This document shows, piece after piece, positions 25,649 through 33,757 of a stretch of 64,000 nucleotides of DNA; positions within the stretch are counted from its first letter, which is position 1, and each line of letters starts with the position of its first letter. Position numbers and translations under genes: made by a program. The notes beneath the pieces are model-generated. The model did no database searches and was not told the DNA's origin. It saw nothing but the letters and a program-made list of their open reading frames with translations. Source of the stretch: Jeotgalibacillus aurantiacus (GTDB taxonomy: Bacteria > Bacillota > Bacilli > Bacillales > Jeotgalibacillaceae); contig NZ_JACNMS010000003.1 in assembly GCF_020595125.1 (NCBI RefSeq), forward strand, positions 1-64,000, in the 5' to 3' direction.

Positions 25649-26524
25649 ATGAAAAATAATCTTATAAAAAGCATTCAATTGGTTTATTCTGATCTTCCCA
25701 TTGAAGACTATTATGTTAATGAAATTGGACAGAATAACGATGTGTTGATTGTAAACAATTCATTGGTTTTTAGATTTCCGAAATATAAAAATGGAATCAC
25801 TCAATTAAAAAGAGAAACAGTAATTTTGAATTATATTAAAGATACTGTCTCTACTCCTGTTCCGATCCCTATTTATCAATCTTTTGCAGATTTAGAACCA
25901 GGCAAGGTTTTTACCGGCTATCATCTTATAGATGGAGTCCCTTTATGGAGAGATAGTTTGGATGGTATTAAGAGTGATGAATTAGTTAGTGTAATAGCAG
26001 CTCAACTTGTTTCATTTCTTAAAGAACTTCACTCTATAACAGAAGACAAAGCAAGTAAAGATTTGAATTTAAAGGCTCGCCATCCGCGAGAACAAATGCA
26101 TAGCTTGCATAATAAGATTCAAAGTAAACTGTTTTCTTATATCAGAAAAAGCGCTCAAGAAGAAATCTCACACTCTTTTGAAACGGTCCTAAATGGGAAA
26201 GCATTTTCGAATTTAGATAATACCCTTATACACGGAGATTTCGGAGCTGCTAATATTTTATGGAATCCGGAAACAAACAGGATATCAGGGATCATTGATT
26301 TTGGTGGTTCTGGCATAGGAGACCCTGCGTATGATTTCGCCGGAATACTCTCCAGCTATGGTGAAGACTTTTTTAATATGTGTATGAATCTATATCCCAA
26401 CGGTGAAGAAATATCAGAACGAGTTAGATTTTATAAAAGTACATTCGCTCTACAAGAAGCATTGCATGGAGTGGAGAATGATGACAAAGAGGCTTTTGAA
26501 AATGGAATTAAAGATTATAGATAG
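25649..26524 (+). CDS. APH-family phosphotransferase (aminoglycoside type)
   Basis: 291-residue kinase-fold protein of the aminoglycoside phosphotransferase family: Brenner motif LIHGDFGAANILWN (catalytic Asp) and metal motif GIIDFGGSGIGDPAYDFAG. The layout resembles APH(2'') enzymes, but substrate cannot be fixed from sequence; homoserine or choline kinase-like relatives are possible. AATGGAGAA precedes ATG 25649. Next to a second APH-fold gene. Confidence 0.78.
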   Translation: MKNNLIKSIQLVYSDLPIEDYYVNEIGQNNDVLIVNNSLVFRFPKYKNGITQLKRETVILNYIKDTVSTPVPIPIYQSFADLEPGKVFTGYHLIDGVPLWRDSLDGIKSDELVSVIAAQLVSFLKELHSITEDKASKDLNLKARHPREQMHSLHNKIQSKLFSYIRKSAQEEISHSFETVLNGKAFSNLDNTLIHGDFGAANILWNPETNRISGIIDFGGSGIGDPAYDFAGILSSYGEDFFNMCMNLYPNGEEISERVRFYKSTFALQEALHGVENDDKEAFENGIKDYR

Positions 26525-26597
26525 AATGAAACACCGGGACGTATACCGTGTTTCATAAGATAACTTTTTAGAAAATGAATAACAGGAGGGTGAGGAC

Positions 26598-27503
26598 TTG
26601 AGTGAAGCATTATTAAAACAGATCCCTTTAATAAGTAATTACAAAGAAGCTGTTGAAATTAAAAAAGGATTTTCCTCAGATGAAAAATACGTGATACATA
26701 TGCCGAATGGTAACGATAAGTTCTTGCTTCGGATGTTTGATGTAGAAGAGTTGGAATCAAAGAGGACGGAATTCTTTATCTTAAAAAGGATGCAGGATTA
26801 TGACGTTACTTGCTCACAGCCGGTGGCGATTGGTGAGGCGGGAAATCGGGGGTATATGGTTACATCGTACATAGAGGGTGAGGATGCTGGGGATGTCATG
26901 CCAACATACTCGAACCAGGAACAATACAGTATTGGTTTTGAAGCGGGAAGAGAATTAAAGAAAATGCATCAATTTGCTGCTCCAAGCCATATCCCTTCGT
27001 GGTATTCAAGGAAGGTCGAAAAGCATCGGAAGTATATAGATGCTTACTTAGCTTGTGGGGTAAAGATAAAAAATGATCATAAAATCATGAGTTTCATTGA
27101 CGAAAATATCCATCTCATGAAATCACGACCGAATTTGTTTCAACATGATGATTTTTGTCCTGGAAACATCATTGTGAATGATCAAAAATTTGCAGGAGTG
27201 ATAGACTTTAACCGATATGATTGGGGAGATCCTATTCATGAATTTCTGAAGATAGGAATTTTCACGCGCGAAATAAGCGTTCCTTTTTCAATCGGTCAAA
27301 TCAGAGGTTACTTTGATGATAAGGAGCCAGACGAAGATTTTTGGAGGTTGTATTCACTTTACTTAGCAATGTGCGTTTTCTCAACAGTAGTCTGGACATT
27401 AAATACCATTCCAGACAATATGGATGAGATGTTAGATAAAGTTTATACCTTTTTAGAAGACCATGATGATTTCAGTAGATTGAAGCCTAAGTGGTATGAA
27501 TAA
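26598..27503 (+). CDS. APH-family phosphotransferase
   Basis: 301 residues with the phosphotransferase motifs LFQHDDFCPGNIIVN and GVIDFNRYDWGDPIHEF; N-terminal lobe has EIKKGFSSDEKYVIHMPNG. TTG 26598 follows AGGAGGGTG at ~8 nt. Similar genes are annotated as aminoglycoside phosphotransferase or YcbJ-like; substrate unknown. Only distantly similar to its upstream neighbour. Confidence 0.75.
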   Translation: MSEALLKQIPLISNYKEAVEIKKGFSSDEKYVIHMPNGNDKFLLRMFDVEELESKRTEFFILKRMQDYDVTCSQPVAIGEAGNRGYMVTSYIEGEDAGDVMPTYSNQEQYSIGFEAGRELKKMHQFAAPSHIPSWYSRKVEKHRKYIDAYLACGVKIKNDHKIMSFIDENIHLMKSRPNLFQHDDFCPGNIIVNDQKFAGVIDFNRYDWGDPIHEFLKIGIFTREISVPFSIGQIRGYFDDKEPDEDFWRLYSLYLAMCVFSTVVWTLNTIPDNMDEMLDKVYTFLEDHDDFSRLKPKWYE

Positions 27504-27508
27504 AACAT

Positions 27509-27611
27509 GGGGACGGAGCGGCCGTTCCTTTTCTTCAGCTCTGTCCCCCAGACTAAAAAGACAGAGGGACAGAGCTTAGCCATTGGCGCACCCGCTCCGT
27601 CCCCTTGTTTC
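27509..27611. repeat. R3 double-hairpin repeat (copy 1)
   Basis: Outer stem GGGGACGGAGCGG with a near-complementary CCGCTCCGTCCCC end; inside, AGCTCTGTCCCC pairs with GGGACAGAGCT. A second copy lies at 35426-35529. It sits between a stop codon and the SD of the next gene. Confidence 0.8.
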
Positions 27612-27626
27612 AAAGGAGAGTTTTTG

Positions 27627-27917
27627 ATGAAGAGAATAAAGATGACACTTGGAATAGTGGCAAGTGTAATTTTGGGATTTATTTTCATGGGTGGATTGGA
27701 TTTGGATGACATTACTTTTCGAAGGAATATCATGAGACTGAAAAGAGAGGAATGGTTCAAAAAAATTATTAAGTCCGGCTATCATTATAACGAAATATAT
27801 GACAATCCAAAAGTTCGTGAATATTTACTTCAAGAGAACATTGTCTCGAAAATTAAAAATAATGAGAAGGAAAGAGAGTATTTTCAACTTATGATAAGTA
27901 AGAATACGCCTAAGTAA
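27627..27917 (+). CDS. Hypothetical protein with N-terminal membrane anchor
   Basis: 96 residues: MKRIKMTLGIVASVILGFIF is a signal-anchor, followed by a charged soluble part (LKREEWFKKIIKSGYHYNEI). ATG 27627 has AAAGGAG 8 nt upstream. The open frame continues into the R3 repeat upstream, which is not coding. No family recognised. Confidence 0.55.
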   Translation: MKRIKMTLGIVASVILGFIFMGGLDLDDITFRRNIMRLKREEWFKKIIKSGYHYNEIYDNPKVREYLLQENIVSKIKNNEKEREYFQLMISKNTPK

Positions 27918-27968
27918 CTAAGTGAGAGCTTTTTTGAAACACAGGGACGTATACTATGTGTGATTTGT

Positions 27969-28006
27969 GGGGACGTATATTGTGAATCATTAGACTTCCG
28001 AATCAT
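27969..28006. repeat. R1 left-half copy
   Basis: GGGGACGTATATTGTGAATC plus ATTAGACTTCCGAATCATTT; the outer right arm is missing. Confidence 0.55.
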
Positions 28007-28100
28007 TTTTTAGCTGCATTTTCTAATATTGATTTAACTAGAAAGTTCAGAACTTTTGACTTTAGTGATAACTACTTTATACATGAGAAAGGGGAGTACT

Positions 28101-28295
28101 ATGATGGGGAGATTAGACAATTCACGATGGAAACTTAGTCTGGCTGGCTTCACTGCGTTTATTATTGCGACTATTTTCTACTTAATAACGGGTCCTAATA
28201 TACCTGGAATACTTGGCTTTTTAACTGCTGCAATCGTATTATTTATTCTTAATGCTGCGTATGTTTTATATACGAATAAGAAATCTGAGGGATGA
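28101..28295 (+). CDS. Small two-TM membrane protein
   Basis: 64 residues: charged start MMGRLDNSRWK, two membrane segments (LAGFTAFIIATIFYLI and GFLTAAIVLFILNAAYVLY) and a basic tail. AAAGGGGAG precedes ATG 28101. An R1 palindrome begins 6 nt after its stop. Confidence 0.6.
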   Translation: MMGRLDNSRWKLSLAGFTAFIIATIFYLITGPNIPGILGFLTAAIVLFILNAAYVLYTNKKSEG

Positions 28296-28300
28296 TTTTT

Positions 28301-28355
28301 GGGGACGTATACTGTGAATCATTAGTGACACGAATGGTCCACTATATACGTCCCC
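28301..28355. repeat. R1 palindrome (copy 3)
   Basis: GGGGACGTATACTGTGAATC with right arm GGTCCACTATATACGTCCCC; loop ATTAGTGACACG. Confidence 0.85.
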
Positions 28356-28360
28356 GCACT

Positions 28361-28510
28361 TCCCTTACAGATGTAAATATTAAATTTGAATATGGGCATA
28401 AAAGAGTTTCAGGCTCTGTAGCTGTTGGAGTATATCCAGGTGGTTTTGGAATTATCCCTGCTTGGAATACTGATCTTTCATACCCATACGCATTGACAAT
28501 ACATTATTAA
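28361..28510 (+). pseudogene. C-terminal gene fragment
   Basis: Codes for about 49 residues ending YPYALTIHY, with VNIKFEYGHKRVSGSVAVGV, a beta-rich pattern of a secreted or surface protein. There is no start codon or SD; upstream sequence is the R1 palindrome. Looks like the tail of a lost gene. Confidence 0.4.
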
Positions 28511-28527
28511 AAGGTGGTTTAAAAGAT

Positions 28528-28695
28528 ATGGCAAAGGTTTTAGGTGTTTTTGTATTAGTTCTTATAATTTCGGCTCTTGTTTTGTTTCCTTTGACTAGTA
28601 GTGCTAGTGTGGACAGTGAATACATATTGTCACTTTCAGTTATCATCGTGGTTCAAAATGCATTGATCATAGCACTTTTGTTAGGAAAAAAATAA
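28528..28695 (+). CDS. Tiny two-TM membrane protein
   Basis: 55 residues, two hydrophobic segments (VLGVFVLVLIISALVLF and ILSLSVIIVVQNALIIALLL) and a Lys-rich end. ATG 28528 follows AAGGTGG at ~10 nt. Real gene status rests on the SD and the membrane-like composition. Confidence 0.45.
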   Translation: MAKVLGVFVLVLIISALVLFPLTSSASVDSEYILSLSVIIVVQNALIIALLLGKK

Positions 28696-28766
28696 GTAAC
28701 CACTGTATTGATTAATCTAAAACATCCTTACTGCCTATCTTTTTTAGATTCAGTAAAAAACATACT

Positions 28767-28830
28767 GAAACACCGGGACGTAGATCTTGTTTCATTTGAA
28801 ATGCGAAGGGTTGCTGACTAACTGCAGTCA
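28767..28830. repeat. R2 repeat, left-arm copy
   Basis: GAAACACCGGGACGTAGATC followed by TTGTTTCATTTGAAATGCGA, near-identical to the copies at 20214 and 24970. Confidence 0.6.
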
Positions 28831-28881
28831 CAAGACCAATGCAGGGTTGTTCTAAAACTCAACAATACCCTCAACATTTGG

Positions 28882-28936
28882 ACATTTGAAACAGCAATAC
28901 CCCTAATGAGCTAGAGAATAGGCTCATCAGGGGTAT
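28882..28936. terminator. Terminator overlapping the antitoxin-like gene's stop
   Basis: AATACCCCTAATGAGC pairs with GGCTCATCAGGGGTATT; on the minus strand the stem is reached at the end of the gene and its stop codon TAG (28911-28913) lies in the hairpin loop. Confidence 0.7.
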
Positions 28937-29489
28937 TTTCATGTGAATTTATTTGGTCATTAAGATATGACCACACTTTTAAAATATGATGGTCTGAAAA
29001 AATTTCTTTCTTTCGAGGGTTCCAATTTTTCACCTCTTTAATAACATAGTTGGAGTCTGTAGACTTCACTAGGTTTTCTTGCATGATCCAGTAAACGGTA
29101 GAGAGCAGCTCCATTCCGTAGGGATTCTCGAAACCTTTGATAAGTGATTTCACTTCTTTAAGTCGCTCTGTTACAATTTTGTCATTTTGAAGAAAATCTT
29201 TTGCTTTTTCAGCTGCATCATCAACCAGATAAATCTCTGCTTCGCGAGTTCGATCACCATATCCCCGGATATAATGACCTTCCATTCTCTGCAGTACGTG
29301 GTTTAAGTTTTCTGCATAAGGGCCATATTTATATTTCTTAAAGTCCAGCTTCATTTGTTCTCCAGTTTCCTGAAGAATATAAGCTAACTTTTGAACTTCC
29401 AGATGAGAAAGGCGGTATCCAGGGACTGCATAGCTCTCCATCAACGCAATGAGTAATGCCTCATGAGTATTCATTTTATGCTTTTCCAT
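28911..29489 (-). CDS. DarG-C/Panacea-like antitoxin domain protein
   Basis: 192 residues matching the C-terminal half of DarG-type macrodomain antitoxins: ALLIALMESYAVPGYRLSHLEVQKLAYILQETGE, then KYKYGPYAENLNHVLQRMEGHYIRGYGDR. In DarTG this part binds and blocks the DNA ADP-ribosyltransferase DarT. Here the macrodomain is absent and no darT gene is adjacent, so it is an orphan domain, a truncated antitoxin or a solo protein. ATG 29489 lies 9 nt after GGAGG. Divergent from the primase-helicase gene. Confidence 0.75.
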   Translation of the reverse strand: MEKHKMNTHEALLIALMESYAVPGYRLSHLEVQKLAYILQETGEQMKLDFKKYKYGPYAENLNHVLQRMEGHYIRGYGDRTREAEIYLVDDAAEKAKDFLQNDKIVTERLKEVKSLIKGFENPYGMELLSTVYWIMQENLVKSTDSNYVIKEVKNWNPRKKEIFSDHHILKVWSYLNDQINSHENTPDEPIL

Positions 29490-29651
29490 CCTCCTCACCC
29501 TCCCACTTAACTATATTATGTTCTTTTAGCATGGTCACAAATGAATATATGAGAAAAAATCTCTATGTATATAGTTCAGTAAAACGCTTTTCGATATACT
29601 TAACTCAACAATAATCGAATTTTTTTATACCCCAATCCAGGAGGTGACACA

Positions 29652-31898
29652 ATGTCCTTAGAAAGCAAACTCGAGGAACTAACTGCTGAAAATAAACGTT
29701 TAAAGAAACAACTTGAGCAATATCGCTTCATCCTGGAGCAACACAATCTTCTCCCAAAAGAAGATCATAAATCTCAGCCACCATCTAATGAAATCAACAA
29801 GAATGAGGTTATTCGCAGGAGACTTCAAATTTACATGTCCCTATTCAGAGGAAGAGATGACGTGTTTGCTCATAGATGGACTTCTGGGGAGCAGGCTGGT
29901 TATGCGCCGGTGAAGAATCAGGATGGTTCGTTTGCGCCTTTGAGTGAAGAGGTTCTTTATCGGCATTTGTCAGGGGAAAAGACGGTTGGATTGTATCCAT
30001 TGGTTACAGATAACAGCTGCTATGTACTTATTTTTGATTTTGATAAGAAGAACTGGATGGATGATGTTTCTGCGTTTGGTCAGGCTTGTGCACGTTTTCA
30101 AATTCAATGCTCTTTTGAAATTTCCCGATCTGGTGAAGGGTGTCACGTGTGGTTGTTTTTCTCTGAGAAGGTTCCTGCAACAATTGCTCGTCAGTTAGGA
30201 GAACGGATGTTAACAGAAGCAGCTTTTATCAGAGGGACGAAGAAATTGAAGTCATTTGACCGTATGTTTCCAACTCAGGATCATTTAACGGAAAATGGTC
30301 TCGGGAATTTAATTGCATTGCCTCTGCAGGGTGAGAAACGAAGATTGGGATGCACCGTGTTTGTGGATCAGAACTTTCAAATCATAAAAGATCAGTGGGG
30401 ACATCTTGAGAACGTTCGACGATATACATGTGATGAGATTCAAAAGTTTGTTGATGACGTGGTTGAAGGTAAAGTGAAAAATGAAGGTCATGGGCAAAAT
30501 GAAGCCGTGTTGAGAGAAGGGATTTTCATTCCTAAAAGCATGCTCAATGCAGCGACTGCCGAAAAGTTGACTAATATGTGCACCGTTAAGAATCCGGAAT
30601 ATTTTAAGGCAAAAGCACAACGGTTTTCAACCGACAGGATCCCTTCACAAATCAAAGCTTACTCAGAAAGTACCAACGCATTTGTTTTTCCAAGAGGGAA
30701 AGTGGAAGATGTAATAGCGGAGCTTGGTGATGGGAATGTCTTAAAGGATTTACGGCATTATGGAGAAAAATTAGACGTGGATTTTCTGGCCAGTTTATTC
30801 CCGCAGCAGCAGGAAGCTTTGGATCATTTAAAAGCAAGGAACTGTGGCGTGCTTTCTGCAACAACAGGGTTTGGTAAAACGGTAGTTGCTTCAGCTCTGA
30901 TTGCAGAACGGAAAGTAAACACGTTGATCCTGGTACACAGAAATCAACTCATTCAACAATGGAAAGGAGCTCTTACTTCTTTTCTATCAGTAGATGCTGA
31001 TCAGATAGGACAAATAGGAGGCGGGAAGAATAAGCCCACAGGTCAAATCGATATTGCCACAATACAGAGTATCAGAAACAAAGAGCTGCCGCATCAGTAT
31101 GGTCAGGTCATTGTCGATGAGTGCCACCATATCTCCGCCTATTCATTTGAGGAAATCCTGAAGAAGCTCAGAAGTGCATACGTACATGGGCTGACGGCTA
31201 CACCTGTCAGGAAGGATGGACTTCATCCTCTGATGTATATGCAATGCGGTCATGTTGTTTACAAAGTAGATGCGAAAGATCAGGCAGAAATCAGACAGTT
31301 CCATCATCTGATCCATCCAAGAATGACAAATTTTAAAAGCAGGGCAGACACTACAGATATTCAGGATATCTATAACCAGTTGATACATGATGAAAAGCGT
31401 AATGAAATGATCTTTAATGACATATTAAAGGCGCTGGATCAAAAGAGAAATCCTCTTGTATTAACGGAACGCATTGAACACCTTCAGATACTCGTTGAAA
31501 AACTTAAGCATTTTACAAAGAATATGATCATCCTGACTGGCGCATTAAGCAAAAAAGAACTGCAGGTCCAGTTCCAGAAGCTCGCCTCTATTCCTGATCA
31601 TGAAGAGAGAATTATTCTTGCGACAGGTAAGTATATAGGAGAAGGCTTCGACAACCCAAGACTCGATACCATCTTCCTGACCATGCCCGTCTCCTGGAAA
31701 GGCACCCTCGCACAATATGTCGGCCGTCTTCACAGAGCCTATGAAGGGAAAGAATCTGTCGAAGTATATGATTACGTTGACCGGAACGAAAAAGCGTTAA
31801 TGGAGAAGTACGAGAAGCGGTTGAAGGGATATAAATCACTTGGTTATTCTACCGTGGAGGAAGCGAAGAAAGAAAAGAAACAAATGAAGTTGTTTTGA
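29652..31898 (+). CDS. TOTE-like primase-helicase (AEP primase fused to SF2 helicase)
   Basis: 748 residues. N-terminal coiled coil (1-35), then an archaeo-eukaryotic primase domain with catalytic FDFDKK (Asp129, Asp131) and SRSGEGCHVW (His165). The C-terminal half is a superfamily 2 helicase: Walker A TTGFGKT (405-410), DECH at 489-492, GLTATP, and the motif VI region QYVGRLHR. This pairing is the core of TOTE conflict systems, proposed to act against invading or modified DNA; the nuclease part found in some members is not seen. GGAGGTGA precedes ATG 29652. Defense role is inferred from family and location. Confidence 0.82.
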   Translation: MSLESKLEELTAENKRLKKQLEQYRFILEQHNLLPKEDHKSQPPSNEINKNEVIRRRLQIYMSLFRGRDDVFAHRWTSGEQAGYAPVKNQDGSFAPLSEEVLYRHLSGEKTVGLYPLVTDNSCYVLIFDFDKKNWMDDVSAFGQACARFQIQCSFEISRSGEGCHVWLFFSEKVPATIARQLGERMLTEAAFIRGTKKLKSFDRMFPTQDHLTENGLGNLIALPLQGEKRRLGCTVFVDQNFQIIKDQWGHLENVRRYTCDEIQKFVDDVVEGKVKNEGHGQNEAVLREGIFIPKSMLNAATAEKLTNMCTVKNPEYFKAKAQRFSTDRIPSQIKAYSESTNAFVFPRGKVEDVIAELGDGNVLKDLRHYGEKLDVDFLASLFPQQQEALDHLKARNCGVLSATTGFGKTVVASALIAERKVNTLILVHRNQLIQQWKGALTSFLSVDADQIGQIGGGKNKPTGQIDIATIQSIRNKELPHQYGQVIVDECHHISAYSFEEILKKLRSAYVHGLTATPVRKDGLHPLMYMQCGHVVYKVDAKDQAEIRQFHHLIHPRMTNFKSRADTTDIQDIYNQLIHDEKRNEMIFNDILKALDQKRNPLVLTERIEHLQILVEKLKHFTKNMIILTGALSKKELQVQFQKLASIPDHEERIILATGKYIGEGFDNPRLDTIFLTMPVSWKGTLAQYVGRLHRAYEGKESVEVYDYVDRNEKALMEKYEKRLKGYKSLGYSTVEEAKKEKKQMKLF

Positions 31899-31958
31899 GG
31901 TGCAATAAGAAGCTGATAAGAGGAGTATAAAAACTCCAATCAAAGGAGCTGTAAAATG

Positions 31959-32055
31959 ACACAAAGATGATCTGCAGGGCGGCAATCCTGATCTCTGGTA
32001 ACTATCTGAAAGATAGCGCGTGGGGAACCATTCCCACCTCAGATTATCTTTGTGT
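31959..32055 (+). ncRNA. Candidate structured RNA (multi-branched)
   Basis: ACACAAAGAT (31959-31968) closes with ATCTTTGTGT (32046-32055). Inside lie three short hairpins: CAGGG/CCTG near 31975-31990, CTATCT/AGATAG near 32002-32017 and GTGGG/CCCAC near 32020-32038. It is not followed by a T-tract. I could not match it to a riboswitch class I know. Orientation is uncertain. Confidence 0.4.
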
Positions 32056-32089
32056 TATTCATTAGTATAATTTATAAATTATGATTTGT

Positions 32090-32130
32090 GGGGACGTATA
32101 TCTTGAATCATTGGTGATACGAAAGATTCT
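32090..32130. repeat. R1 left-half copy, degenerate
   Basis: GGGGACGTATATCTTGAATC then ATTGGTGATACGAAAGATTC; outer right arm missing. Confidence 0.5.
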
Positions 32131-32182
32131 GCCTATGTTTCTCAGTGCTCCATCAAAAATAAATCATTAAGGCGGTGTGCTC

Positions 32183-32500
32183 ATGGAAAATTCAACGGGA
32201 TTCACTATCTTTCAGCCCGTAGGTATCAAAATTGACTATGTAAATGTTGATTTAAAAGAACAACGGGTGGCGGCAAATATTTTATGTCACGATGTAGTAA
32301 AGATGACTTTTGTGATCGATTTGAATCTTAATCAGGTATATAGAGAAGGTTCCATGGAAGAAGTATACGCTTTATTGCCTGATAAGGATGAGGAATCATA
32401 TGTTGAGGAAATTACCAGATGGGCTCAAATATTCATCGATAACAAAGTCACTGATCCTAAAAAGTATTTCGAATCGTTAATACAAAACGCTGGGACATAG
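32183..32500 (+). CDS. Hypothetical protein
   Basis: 105 residues, soluble and acidic, starting MENSTGFTIFQPVGIKIDYV. ATG 32183 follows AAGGCGG at ~7 nt. Its last codons (AATGCTGGGACATAG) fall in a repeat-like GGGACAT sequence. No family recognised. Confidence 0.5.
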   Translation: MENSTGFTIFQPVGIKIDYVNVDLKEQRVAANILCHDVVKMTFVIDLNLNQVYREGSMEEVYALLPDKDEESYVEEITRWAQIFIDNKVTDPKKYFESLIQNAGT

Positions 32501-32521
32501 AGCCTGTTTCGTTTGAAGCAT

Positions 32522-32574
32522 GGGGACGTATAACGAACCATTAGTGACACGAATGGTCCGCCATATACGTCCCC
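32522..32574. repeat. R1 palindrome (copy 4)
   Basis: GGGGACGTATAACGAACC with right arm GGTCCGCCATATACGTCCCC. Lies between convergent genes. Confidence 0.85.
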
Positions 32575-32587
32575 GCACTTTCCGGTT

Positions 32588-33526
32588 TTAGTTCCAGTTC
32601 ACTGGTGGTTTTATTAACTGTGCTTTCATGCCGAGCTCTTCGGCCGCAGCTAAGATAAATTCTTTTCTGAAAAAGTAACTTTTATGGCTTACTATTTTTC
32701 CATTTTCTATTTCCTGCATTTGTATGTCATGTATTTCGCGCCCCTGATCACCATCAGCTAAAACAATGATAACGGGTTTACCCCAAAGGATAAATTCTTG
32801 AGCGGTATGGCCAGGCAATCCGAATTTTAGAGACCCTTTAAGCATTTCTTTCTTAGAAAATTCCTGGAAGCCAAAGAATGCTTCGTTTTGTGCGTTTTCA
32901 CTAAACAAACTTAACATGCTATTTAAATCTCCATTATTAAAGGCTTCTAAGTATGCTTGAACCGTTTCGTTTTGACCTTGTGACGTTACACCGGATTCAG
33001 TTTTCGAAAAGTCTAAAGAAGCTATTTTTCTTCTCGCACGTTGCACAGCTGAATAGACACCTCCTGGCGTACTTTGAACAATACCGGCTACTTCTTCTGC
33101 GCTAAATTGGAAAATATCTAATAGTAGGAATGCAGTTGTTTGTTTAGGCGTCAAATTCGATTCCAACGATGTTAGGATTTCTTCCAGAAATAGACGATCT
33201 GAAAAATCAACACTTTGTTCAGGTACTTCATCTAAAGACCCTACTTCACGCTTTAATTTTCTGCACTGATCAAGCCACGTATTTGTGGCAATTCTGAACA
33301 GGTAGTACTTCTTGTCCGTGATATCACTCCACCTTTGAGGAAGTAATCCAAAAGATTTTATCATCGTTTCTTGATAAAGATCTTCTCCATCCCAAGGCGA
33401 ACCAGTGACGTATTTACAATAATTCCAAAGATCTGTGGAATAAACTGACACGATCTCTGCAAAGTCATTTCTTAATTTTCGAGCTTCATCTATAAAATCC
33501 TTGTTAATGCTGCTTGTTTGCTCCAT
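32588..33526 (-). CDS. ECF sigma factor with SnoaL-like C-terminal domain
   Basis: 312 residues. Residues 25-180 are sigma-70 regions 2 and 4 (DLYQETMIKSFGLLP; FSAEEVAGIVQSTPGGVYSAVQRARRKI). The remaining ~120 residues look like a SnoaL/NTF2 domain (YLEAFNNGDLNSMLSLFSENA), an extension seen in several ECF groups that lack a classical anti-sigma. No anti-sigma gene is adjacent. GGAGGG precedes ATG 33526. Targets unknown. Confidence 0.8.
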   Translation of the reverse strand: MEQTSSINKDFIDEARKLRNDFAEIVSVYSTDLWNYCKYVTGSPWDGEDLYQETMIKSFGLLPQRWSDITDKKYYLFRIATNTWLDQCRKLKREVGSLDEVPEQSVDFSDRLFLEEILTSLESNLTPKQTTAFLLLDIFQFSAEEVAGIVQSTPGGVYSAVQRARRKIASLDFSKTESGVTSQGQNETVQAYLEAFNNGDLNSMLSLFSENAQNEAFFGFQEFSKKEMLKGSLKFGLPGHTAQEFILWGKPVIIVLADGDQGREIHDIQMQEIENGKIVSHKSYFFRKEFILAAAEELGMKAQLIKPPVNWN

Positions 33527-33757
33527 ATGGTTTCCCTCCTAAAATGTTTACACTATAAAGACGTTTCCATTTAGAAAAATTATACGGTTAAATTCAAAAT
33601 AATTATAGAAACTTCAATATGTTGTATTACACTAGGAGTGATTCATGTCATTAATTAGACAGCTTAAGCGATTTTAACAAAGTATGATAGCTCTTATTTA
33701 TTCAACTATAACGTTCCTTAATTTTAATGAAAATAATTCAAATAGAGGCGGAATCAG

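Noticed and set aside
27507-27626. N-terminal extension of the 96-residue protein through the R3 repeat
   Set aside because: The extension is only the translated palindrome and a strong SD sits just before ATG 27627.
14529-32060. Integrated prophage
   Set aside because: No integrase, capsid, terminase or tail genes and no att repeats were found.
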